64,000 nucleotides of DNA, from assembly GCF_021869535.1 (NCBI RefSeq), contig NW_026262659.1:9424001-9488000 (forward strand), written 5' to 3'. The translations under genes were made by a program, and so were the position numbers. The notes beneath the pieces are model-generated. The model was not told the origin of the DNA and searched no databases. It saw nothing but the letters and a program-made list of their open reading frames with translations. Each line of letters begins with the position of its first letter. Positions within the stretch are counted from its first letter, which is position 1. Shown in pieces: positions 1 through 12,200 of the stretch. The DNA comes from Mytilus californianus. Lineage: Eukaryota; Mollusca; Bivalvia; Mytilida; Mytilidae.

Positions 1-221
1 ATCAATTTCAGGTTCAGATGGTGGTTTTGGTGACAGACGTTTTTTGTTCTTCGTCGGTAGTTTTACTTTTGGTATTTTAATACGCTTGCAAATACATCCA
101 TATTTCTTGTAGCATAAAATAAACAAACAAATAAACCAAATCAGGAGCGGCAATATGGCAAGTCCAGCTATCAAGTAATATATCCAAGAAATGTCTGTGT
201 CAATTGTCTCATCAGCGCTAC
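1..221 (-). CDS. Gene A exon 9: transmembrane segment and cytoplasmic tail (open at window edge)
   Basis: The acceptor is TATTTCCAG. 73 complete codons encode a short acidic stalk (SADETIDTDISW), a hydrophobic span of about 24 residues, then a basic tail (CKRIKIPKVKLPTKNKKR) and SPKPPSEPEID. No stop codon or donor is reached before position 1. Confidence 0.8.
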
Positions 222-3200
222 CTGGAAATACATATATGTTATTGTACAAATACATAAAATAATATTTCTTTCAGGAACTTATATTCAAAATAATATCGAA
301 ATCATTAAGAATGATACTTAAGTCTTATGAAAATTAGTATTTGTTTTGTAGGCAGTATTATTTAGTATAAAGTATTTATTAGATGACATCAAATTTAAGA
401 ACTATGAAAATATTAATATAACGGAACTATAAGTGGGCGTTTGAGCTAGCTATTAAACAAGGTCTAACCCACCATTTGTTCGGAAAATGCCTGTACCAAG
501 TCAAATATATAACAGTTGTTCACCATTCGTTCCGTTGGTTGATATAGTCTTACGTTTGATTTTGTCAGTTTTTTTAATTTACTTTGGATTTTGGTATTTT
601 TGTAAATACAATGTACTTTTTTTTCAAATTAAGAATTGTATTTTCATTGTCTATCTATGATTCATTGTCCTAGTTTAATAGCAACATTTTACTGGTTTGT
701 TTTTTGTTATTTCCTAGAGTGGATTAGACTTGTTTTTCCTGCTACATCCACCCAATACATCTCTTTTCTAGTTTTTAACAATTAAAACTGATCATGTTAC
801 AGAAATGACATGATATCGATTAAGCCAAAATTTAAGACATTTAACGTATCAAATCAAAGTACTGAAGTACTGAACATCGGATGACAACAAGTTCTTGAGG
901 ATGGTCAAAAGCACTTGTCTCAGAAATAAACAACATATCTCTTTACCTGAAACTGAGGTTAATGTACAGAGATATATTTTTTTCTGAGACAAGTTCGTGC
1001 GTGAATGATGAATAAATGACAGGAAATTCAACTTCACCGTAATAACTATTATATTGTAGTGATACAAATCAGTATACACTGATTTGTTGTTATATATTAT
1101 ATTAAAATAACAGTTACATATATATATATATATGATTTGCATGCATTTGTATATCATTCTATTCTACTATTCTTATAATAGTGCAATGCAAGTGCATGGT
1201 GGACACTTTTCTGTAAAAATTCGATTTTTCTAAGATTGGATACGAGTAGGCATTCATATTTTCCCGCAAAAACAATTACAGAGTTACCGGTCCTATCTTT
1301 GAGATATTCTTCCGCATGCTTTAACACAATTTTTCGGTACGCGTGCATTGATATTATCAATGATTTTTTACTTATATATATATATCTAACTACAAAACAT
1401 TTTCATGTTTTTAATTTATGTTGTAAACAAAAATATTTTTATCAGTATTCATTGAAGAGATGTATTTATATCAAACGATAAGGAATGTTATTTTGCACTC
1501 GTTTATGTGCGCATATTTATCATGTTTCTAGATCGGTTACAAACCCAAAACTAATTTACATAATGGAAATCTAGGCGATAGCAACACATCCGAATGACCT
1601 CAAGGTCATCGCGATGTAAAAAGCAGAAAGTGTGTGTATTTATTTATAATTTCTGATGTCTAAGTCTTGATTACCGCCTTTTACAAGATTTAAGATTCTT
1701 TAATTCTTACGAGCTGCATGCAAACAATATAAAAAAGACATCACTCTTGATATAATCGTTATCAAAAACACTTTTTTTGGTTAAAGATAAAAAAAAAATG
1801 TGAAAAAGTCATTCCTTATATGGACTGATATAGAACGAAATAAACACGAATGCCCCTGCTCAAGCTATGCAACGAAAATGGGACGGACGGAAAGACGGTC
1901 AAGGTACGGCGGGGGCATAAAAAAAACAAATGGTACAAATATAAACAAAGAACAAATCGAAAAAACAGATGTAATCGCAATCCTGAGATAAACTACAAAA
2001 GAGGAAACCAAAAACCCCGACATAGATGTACGTACCATTAACTTATGCGAACAGGCAAACAAAACACGGATGTTTTAACAATTCCATTGTATCTTTATAT
2101 ATAATAATAATGTACCAGTAAGTGTTTGTGTGTATACGGATTGATACATTTCTTCATTAATTGTGTCCTGAAAATATTTTTTGTTGGTATTATTTATGTT
2201 AGATATTTAGCAGTTTAAGAGACATTATTAGATGGAGTATATACATACCTTGTATTCCATCAAGACAGATTTCTGAAAAAAAATAAAACACATTATTAGC
2301 ATTACTATTCTAACTTACAAGTCTTATACATGATACATGTATCCACAAGGAGTACATGTATATGTCTACCTGAAAGTCTACATCCGGCAGCATATCTCAT
2401 GATGAAGAGGGCACCTGTTTTGTTGTGCGAAATGATTAATTAGGCAGCCATATCTGGTCGGAATGGGGACACTAAATCCGATGAATTATATGCAGAAAGA
2501 GTGCCACAATATCTCCATGTTATAGAAATCATTGTAACAAATGTTTATGGGGGCCAAAGGTTGCCCAATGCCGCCCAAAAAATGTGCTTCTTAACAAAGT
2601 TGTTACCATTATTAAGTGTTTAATAGTGATGGTTTCTGTATAACTGCCCTTTGTCCAAGCCGACCCATTTTGCGGAACCAACTTCCCATTTGCACTTGTC
2701 CTGAGTATGCATAAAATACTTGCCGCTGTACGTTTAACAAACAGCAATCAGTCAATTGTATAAGCCTACATGTTTCTCAAATATATTGTATCTTCAAACC
2801 AACTATTACTATCTGAACAGTATGAAATTAGGAGAAGTGGTATGATTGCCAATTAGATAACGTTCAACCAGAGTCTAAAATACATGAATTTAAGCTAGTG
2901 TAGTTCACCGTATGGCCTTCAACACCGAGCAAAACCGACACCGTATAGTCAGCTTATAAAAGGACAACGATATGACAAAATACGAAGCTATGCATAAGAA
3001 AAAACCAAGAGCCTGATTTATGATGAAACAATCAACGAAAATCAAATATGATAGACAGTTACCAACGGCACGCACTTAATAACAGGCTTCTCACTTAGGA
3101 CATGCACAATAGAAAAAGATGGGGGTAAAACATGGTTTTAGGTGTTCATCTCTCAGTCTAACCTGGTACAGTGGAGTAACAACACAATATGTAATAAGAA

Positions 3201-6200
3201 TAAATTGAAAAATCAGTTGAAAATGACGTGACTCAAAAGATTGGCACGAAGTACAAAAACAAACAACATAAAGACATAAGACACGAAGTATCGATACAAC
3301 AGTTCTAGCCGTTACTGAAGTCTAGTTCAAAGCCAATAACAACTGTTTAAAATATCAAGTTGAACTAGACTAAAGTTTGGTTGCTATCTCAATGACGTAA
3401 ACCATGTATACGCCATATATCTCCTTTAAAAAAATGAAAACAACATGTTATAAATTTCATGCATCTGAGGCGCTTTTCTGGATTGACCGTCATCGGGAAC
3501 GTTCAAAGCCGAATATTTGAAAGCCAATGATGTATAAGAACTGAAACAGTTGAAGAGCTATATGGCAAAAAAGTATCTAAAAACTAGCCAAATCCATCTA
3601 AGGTGAACTTTGCCTGAGAGAGCCGAAACCTTAGTTCCTTTATAATTTCAAAATTTATTAACGGACAATTTTCCAAAGGTTTGTTATAAATCATGTCAGT
3701 ACTGAGGTACTGAGCTGATGAAACCCTCGGGGACTGATAGTCCACCAGGAGGGGTATCGACCCAGTCCTGAAAAAAATGAAAACAACACGTTATAAATTT
3801 CTTGCGTCCGAACCGCTTTTCTGGATTTAACTTCATCAGGAACGCTCAAAGCCGAATATTTGAAAGCAAAGGATGTATAAGAACCGAAACAGTTGAGCTA
3901 TATGACAAAAAAAGTACATAAAATAGCCAAATCCCTTTAAGGTCAACTTTGTCTAAGGGAGTGGTTTAGTTTCTTTATAATTTCAAAATTTATAAACAGA
4001 TAATTTAATGTTAGTTTAAAAAATATTAAACGACATCATAACTCTATATCCTTGTTTGTAAATATAATCACACAAGAAGAAAATGTAAGATGCGATTTCT
4101 TTCCTGCCATCTCTGGAAAATTATGTTGCATTTCATTACAAAACATGTATTCTTGGCAAATTGTAAACACGTAGTTGTCCATCATGCATTGCGACTCATT
4201 CAATGAATTTGTCAATGACCCAATATTAAGTTAACAAACAATTATATTGTCGGGAACAATAGTGTGCCCGTAACAAGTAATGTATTCGACCCGTTTAACC
4301 CCTCTATATTCTGTCTGTGCCGATGGCAGGTCAGGTGCCTGTAATCTGTGAATGTCATTGGTTTCTGTCAGTTATATGTGTTTTCTGTTTGATTGTTCTG
4401 TCATGCAACATGTCTTTGGTTTTTTTTTTTGTAATTTAACATGTTTAAGGGCATTTTATAGCTGACTATGAGATGAATATAGTTCACCTGTTTTATTTTA
4501 CTAGGGTTCAACTTAGCATTACTTTTATCAAGCTGAAACATTGTAATACGAACTCGTTTAGTTTGAAAATTGAATGGTTGTCTACTATGGGTTTTGTTTT
4601 GTTTACATTGCTATGGAAATTTATAACATTTAGAATCAGGAACGGACAGATTGTGGTTAGCAAACCCGGAAATATTCCGATCGGTAGTTGTAAAAATAAG
4701 GGCCGTCATTCAAACGTTTTAGCAATAAGGGTTAGGTATTCTATAAACACGCATAGGAATAAGATATTTGGTATCGTCCAAAGTAAATGGTATGGTCCAA
4801 AACCTAGTATAAAACCTGATGCGCTGTCAGAATAAGGGTCGCTTAATGGATATTCCAGACGTCTCAAAGAAGCAAAAAGGTAATTATATAATTATTTACA
4901 CTTTATAAAATATTAAATAGATTCTGGATAAGAATCTATCTGCGTACCTGAATGAGGTTGTAGGGATATTAAAAGTTGTACATACGCACCGGGTAATAGG
5001 TGCATAGGCGACTGTGCGGTAATAGTGCACGGGTAAATATGTGCACTGGCTAAGCAGTGCACAGGCGGATTAGGTCAGATAGTGCACAGGCGAAACAAGT
5101 CAGATAGTGCACAGGATAGTAGTGCATAGGTAGAATACAGCATAGTTTTGGATAGTGCATAGGTTAGCACTGATTGCTACTGGACACATAAGGTCTGTGC
5201 AACACATTGCTTGGTTGGTGATAGAGGCCAAATTAACAAGTTAAAGATCGATATCTAAGAGACGGTGTATCTTCCAATATCCAGGGGTAAACTCTGGTAC
5301 GATACCCATAAGTCACTACACCGAGTACGTGACATAATTTTGGTGGCAGCGGTGGGATATTGGTAAGTGCACCGATAATTGAATAAATATGGATGATTTA
5401 CAACAGCATATAAGTACGCTAGAGGAAGAGGTTAAGCAAAGTAGGGAGAAGTTGAGACAAACTCAAAACCCTTGGCTTTTGACACAACAACACTCTACCC
5501 CAAAAGTGCAACCTAGAAACCTGACAGATTCTGGTATTGTTCAGACGAGGCGCACCAATTTCGGCGATGTCACAGAGCGCACAGTCCAAACACAGCTTCA
5601 TCGAGCTGATGATGCTCCAACATTGTTTGGACCTTACATAAGTGAGCAAGGCCCGGCAGTCCGTCCTAAGCAAGTGCAATACAACACAACTAGCGCCGCA
5701 CCCTGTACCAGTAGCGGAGGTTCAGTGGAGATTTCTCCTATCTTAAGATATAACCAAAGGAATGCAAGACAGGTTGTCAATAACCAGGAAAAAGTACACA
5801 CGCCAGGAAAGAATACAAGGAAAGAAATCAAACTGGCCAATATATTAGTAACAGAGGTTATTACGCGTTTCGGCGTGCCTACTGTAGTTCACTCAGACCA
5901 AGGCGCGCAGTTTGAGAGCGAATTATTTCAAGAAATGTGTCAGTTATTACAGATAGACAAGACTAGAACCACGCAGTGTGACGGAATGATAGAGAGATTT
6001 AATGGCACATTGGCAAAAATGTTGACTGCTTATGTTGATGAACACCATTCCAATTGGGATTGCTTACTGCCCTACGTTATGATGGCATATAGATCAGCTC
6101 AACATGAGACCACAGGATGTACGCCTAATCGCATGATGTTAGGTCGCGAAGTTGCTACACCTGTGGACCTTATGTACGAGGTACCTGATTATTTAAAGAA

Positions 6201-9200
6201 AATTCCACAAAACAAATGGGCGTGGGAACTTCAAGAACGAATGGAAGAAGCTCACCACTTTGTTAGAAAACATGTAGGACAGGAAATGTTGCGTCAGAAA
6301 AAGTATTATGACAAACAGTTAAACTGGAGCAAGTTTAGGAAAGACGACCAAGTATATGTATTCTTTCCAATTCGAAAAGCTGGTCATTCTCCCAAATTTA
6401 CATCCTACTGGCGTGGTCCTTTTCGAGTACTCAAAGAATACTCAGATGTTAACTATCTCATTAACTGTGGTAGGCGTGGTCGACCACAGGTTATACATGT
6501 AGATAGAATGAGGTTGTACAAGGGCCAACTTCTGAGAGGAGAAACAGAGATGAACGAAAACGAAAATCAAGATGATACTTTTGAGCCGGAAAGTGTGGTG
6601 CCCGAAATTTCTAATGATGAGCCTGATAGTGCGGGCAACATTGTTGATCAAAGTGATTCAAGGGATAAATCAGACTACAAAGGGCGTCCACACCGGGTTA
6701 CCAAGCAGCCGGCATTGCTGCATGAGTTTGTTAGATAATGTGGATCGCATTGTCGTATATATATTCTTTATCATGTACTAAAATATATAAATAAATATAG
6801 ATATGTATATAAAGTTAATTTCTACAGAATATGCCGACAAAAGTTATTGCGTTATTTTTATTTTCTTTTGCAGAAATGGTGAAGACAAAAGTTACAGTAA
6901 GGAATAGACAGGACTGGTGCTGCCATTTCTGTAATACAGATTATAAAACTGAGGCTGCATGGGATGTACACACGCTCAAATGTGCAAAAGAAAAGAGAGA
7001 AAAGGAAAAGTTTCGGTGCACAGAGTCTGGGTGTAATTATGCTTCGGCAAGAAAACAGGATTTAAACAGACATAGGAAAAGAGTTCATGGTCTAGGGAAA
7101 GCTCTAGAGGAGTCAGACTGGGAAACACAGAATCCTGGTGATTTGTTGGATATTATTGATACGCCTGATGATCCGCGAACTGTGCGCAAACCAACCAAAC
7201 CAAACCCAGTAGTAGCTCCTAAAAGGAAGCAGGAACTAATGGACATGTTACAAAAATCAATATCTCCAAAGAAGATTCCCAGAGTGTCGTGCACTGTATC
7301 CACAGCGCCAGCTTCAGTCGTTAGTGACAGTAGTGGTTCAGAATCTGACGATTCCACTATTTTCAGTACAGTCTGGACGGCTACCCCAGTTGCATCAGAG
7401 AGCTCCGGTATTGTACCAAGCTCAATCTCGCCAAATATTGTAGTTTCAACACCTATAGTGAGTGCACCAATGCCAATACTACCTTTTTCTGTGGACAATC
7501 GCACTCAAACTGAAAGATTGAGCCATCATCATCGCCTCCGACGTAAACGTCATTTCATTCACAATCAGGGCATTCTTGTCTCTGAAACAGAGGAAGAGGA
7601 ATGGGATGATTTTTAGAACACTATCTTTTTGACACACATACCAACCAGAGATGTTGAAGGTAGTTATCAGACAGTGCCGTTAATTAAGTGCATGTCATAA
7701 GCAGGAAGCTGGACGTTTTATGAGTTATGAGGACACTTAATTATAGAAGTTGTTTTGGAGTCTATATTAACAGACAGTTTTATTTCTAATTAAAAGTGAG
7801 GGAATCACTACTATAAATGTTATTTTGTTGTATATTTTAATATGTATGTCCGTCGGATGGGGACGTTAAATCCGAGGTCCCGTGTTCATGGAGTACCACG
7901 CTTTGTGCACGTTAAAGATCCCTCTTAACAAACTCTTTGAGTGGTCCATAAGTGGCTGGTTGTTAGGCAAAATTATTTCTTACCGGTTTTGGCTTGTTGA
8001 TGTTTTCAGTGGTTTTCAAATGTATAATTTGGTTTGTTGGTTTTCATGGTTATAAATTGATTGCTCAAAAATCTGTCTGCATGCATATTTGAAAAACAGA
8101 TGTAAAATGACTTGAGGGTACTTAGGATAAAGTTGATTTATTTAAGTTGATGCACATGTTAAATCAGTCCTCCAATGTTAAGACAATAGTATACAGTTGG
8201 TTGGGAATCTTGTCATGTCGGGTAGATCATACATCTACGAGTTGTTCTAGTGGTTAGTTACTGAAGAAGTACCAGTTGTTTAATGATATTTATATTTGTG
8301 GATTTTGAATGACATGGCTTGAGGCAATACCCGGATAGAGTTTGGGACTGAAAAATGTCCACTTGATGTAGATGTGTTCAATTGATATCGATAAATGCGG
8401 GGACGCATTTCCTGGAGGCGTGGGTAATGTGATGAATATAGTTCACCTATTTTATTTTACTACTAAGGGTTCAACTTAGTATTACTTTTATCAAGCTGAA
8501 ACATTGTTATACGAACTCGTTTAGTTTGAAAATTGAATGGTTGTCTACTATGGATTTTGTTTTGTTAACATTGCTATGGAAATTTATAACATTTAGAATC
8601 AGGAACGGACAGATTGTGGTTAGCAAACCCGGAAATATTCCGATCGGTAGTTGTAAAAATAAGGGCCGTCATTCAAACGTTTTAGCAATAAGGGTTAGGT
8701 ATTCTATAAACACGCATAGGAATAAGATATTTGGTATCGTCCAAAGTAAATGGTATGGTCCAAAACCTAGTATAAAACCTGATGCGCTGTCAGAATAAGG
8801 GTCGCTTAATGGATATTCCAGACGTCTCAAAGAAGCAAAAAGGTAATTAAATAATTATTTACACTTTATGAAATATTAAATAGATTCTGAATAAGAATTT
8901 ATCTGCGTATCTGAATAAGGTTGTAGGGATATTAAAAGTTGTAAATACGCACCGGGTAACAGGTGCATAGACGACTGTGCGGTAATAGTGCACGGGTAAA
9001 TACGTGCACTGGTTAAACAGTGCACAGGCAGATCAGGTCAAATAGTGCACAGGCGGAACAAGTCAGATAGTACACAGGATAGCGGTGCACAGGATAGTAG
9101 TGCATAGGTAGAATACAGCATAGTTTTGGATAGTGCATAGGTTAGCACTGATTGCTATTGGACACATAAGGTCTGTGCAACACATTGCTGGTTGGTGACA

Positions 9201-12200
9201 AAGGCCAAATTAACAAGTATAAGATCGATATCTAAGAGACGGTGTATCTTCCAATATCCAGGGGTAAACTCTGGTACGATACCCATAAGTCACTTCACCG
9301 AGTACGTGACAACTACACGATATGAGTTCGCTCATTTTATGAGGAGCGTACGGTGACCTTTATTTAAATCTACGTAATTTGAATTCTGTTAGATGGTAAT
9401 TTCATTGACATTGGGTAGCATGGCACATCTACTTATTTTATATACAAACACTATCATTTTCCTGATTTACTAAGTTAAACACAATTCAATTAGATTACTA
9501 AAACCAATTGTTTTTACTTGAAATTCTCCTCTTCAAAAACTAAATCATTTTCTTAAGAATTACAATTACCTGAAATATCCCAGGAGACAATTGTCACACC
9601 ATCTGGTCCCGGATTCGTAGCGGTTGTTGCTGTGTCACAAAACTTAGGTGTCTCGGTAGAGTAAACAGTGCCTCCTTCTTTCTTGAAAGCCTGTAACAGT
9701 GGTAACGTCATTTTCATTGCGTTACACATATACTTAGACGTTATGAGAACAGGAAATCGTGTTTCTCAGTTAACCATATAAAGTGTTTAATATGCTCTTT
9801 TTGTATTGGCTTCCCAAGCTATAAATATTCAGCCTACTTATTTAGATAATGTTATAGAAAGCAGAGATATCGGTTTTGGATTGTTTTTCTAAATGCTCAC
9901 AATTATTACATATTTTTGTCATACCTGATTAATTCTTCCATTTAACTTTAAACTTGCATCTATTTCTGATGTGATTTACATTTTACATTAGGGCCCTAAT
10001 ATGTATTACGTCATGTATCGTGAAAAATACATAAGAGAGATTAGTTGTACTTGAGGTACATGTATATAATAAAGTGTATATGATATGGTTTTTTTCAATA
10101 TCACACACCGTATCAACCCTCAACCAATATAATCCCTCGAGCAGAGCTCTTGGGATTATATTGGTGTCTCGGGTTGATACAGGTGTGATATTGAAATATT
10201 CTCTATTTATCATACTGTTATAGAAAAAATATATTATGATAAATGAATTTTTTTATTCTTCTGAAAAACGAATGGGCTGCACTTATATTATATCTATAAG
10301 TTTTTGACAACAAATGGGTCGTTACCGCTGATGGTTCGGTCATTGCATGATACAGACGATAAGTAAAAAAATGTCCAATTCTTAAACTTTGTATTTTTTA
10401 TTCTTTTGGTCAAGGGTGATGATTTTTCCCGAATTACGTGTTGTGAATCATATCAAAACTGTTTATTTTGTCATTTAGTATACATGTAAGAGCTACATAA
10501 AATGATGTGATCAGTCTACATATATAGTTACTTATTAATAAATCAAAAATATTATTGTACTTCATTGGTAACTTATTTATGAAATGTGTGTCAGACTACT
10601 TACAAAGCAAGAAAATCTGTAATTATTCGTGTCGTCCACAGTGTTGTCCTGGTTCCAAAGTCCTAGATATGTAAAGCTGTTCACAGTGGTATAAAATAAA
10701 CAACTGTAGCTTCCATTATCTGGGTTAAAGTCAAATTCTTTATTAGCATTATTTTGTGCAATTTAGGTAAGAAGGAACACTGGCATCGTATACTTTGATA
10801 ATTATCACATACGTTGATGAGTTACCAAAAAGGAAAAGTACAAATTTAGGATTTTGTTCATTTTTTGTTTTTGTAATTGGTGCTTATAGGTGTTAAAGCG
10901 GGAGTATTTATATAAATTAGTTTTTTCAATATTTCATGATATAAACCGATCAATGTTTTAGGTATGTTGTTTTTTCACCCATCATCATAATGACCCATCG
11001 CAAATTTTATGTTAATAAAAGTGATGCATATGTTTTAAGTCTAATATGATAACTGAGTTTTATACATACGAGAGGTTTGTTTAGCAGGAGAGGAACATGA
11101 ATCATTGTAGCCAAAACTAACTGTTGTTCTGTTTGCACACACATCTAACGTGTTTCCTGGACAGCTAGTCGTTATGGTGCCATCAGACAGTGTAATGTTA
11201 ACACTCTGGAATATTGCCAATAAATCATCTGGACACCTCGTTGTCAATAATCCATTATCATACGCATCTGGAACGAAATCATATGTATTACATTTTTGAC
11301 ATCTGTTCTTGAGAAGTCTGTGTGACCCTAGGTATAGCTTGAGAAGTCTGTGTGACCCTATTTCTATACCTAAGTCAACCCTTATTTTATATCGAATCTG
11401 ATTTAACTTTGAGCGATCGAAAGCCACATTAAGGTATATAATCTGATTATGGTAAAACCAAGCCTTTTATTACTCTCATACATGTGTCAACTGAGTTCAC
11501 TTAATAAGTAGGCTTTATGCTGAAACATCTAAGCTGGAAAATAAGTGCAGTGGTCATAGTTAATTTGATATAATACAGAAAATAAAGGAGTGCATTTTAT
11601 ATTTGAAGAGAATCGCTTAACGAATAAAAAAAAAACCAAAGAAACAGAAAACAACACAAAATATATTCAGATTAGAAAATGTAAAACTATTATTTTTGTC
11701 AAAACGTTTATTTAGCCAAAAGAAATGAAAAAAGAAAAGAAAAAATATTAATGTTTGTTTGCTTTTGTGTGCAATTACTAGAAAAGTCAGTGTGGAAAAA
11801 ATTGCTAACATTCTTATTACAAATGAAAGCACACTTCCCAAATAATTGTTCCCTATACTTGTGCTAATATTTATAAAATTATTAGCGCACCATTATTTTA
11901 ATGTGTTTACGCTAATTCAGATTATGGTATGTCCTTGTTTGTATACTATGCCGACTCTAAATATTTATTTATTATTATTGAAAATCTCTCCAATTCAACT
12001 AGTATATAAATTTACCTTAAGGATGTTCGCTCCACTTGTTTTTGATTTTTTGCCAGATATTCCGAATCCTCTTGTTTTATCCATGTAGTGCCATTAACAA
12101 ATTTTGCCCGCTAACCCCTACTTTTCTTTTCATAATTTTATTACATCTAGTTTAAAAAGCCATATTTGAAAATCTTATAAAATCCTTGTTACTTTTTCAT

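Larger units (their letters stand above)
4469..9311 (+). mobile_element. Ty3/gypsy-like LTR retrotransposon, internally deleted, with extra zinc-finger ORF
   Basis: Two direct repeats of 866 and 884 bp (4469-5334 and 8428-9311), both starting TG and ending CA, bound the element. It is flanked by a 4-bp target duplication ACTA (4465-4468 and 9312-9315). Just inside the 5' LTR is a TGG-starting primer-binding site (5341). The interior is only 3.1 kb: one frame joining a gag-like start to the C-terminal half of an integrase, then a zinc-finger ORF. Protease, reverse transcriptase, RNase H and the integrase N-terminus are absent, so the copy cannot be autonomous. By eye the LTRs differ at about 30 positions plus three indels (about 3-4%), so insertion is not very recent. 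It lies antisense in gene A intron 7. Confidence 0.9.

Noticed and set aside
7085..7504. 139-codon minus-strand open frame
   Set aside because: It lies antisense to the zinc-finger ORF, whose fingers and upstream splice acceptor make the plus strand the coding one.
11268..11427. Upstream part of the 128-codon minus-strand frame, including a Met start
   Set aside because: A clear acceptor at 11268 and phase agreement with the previous exon show that only 11070-11267 is exonic.
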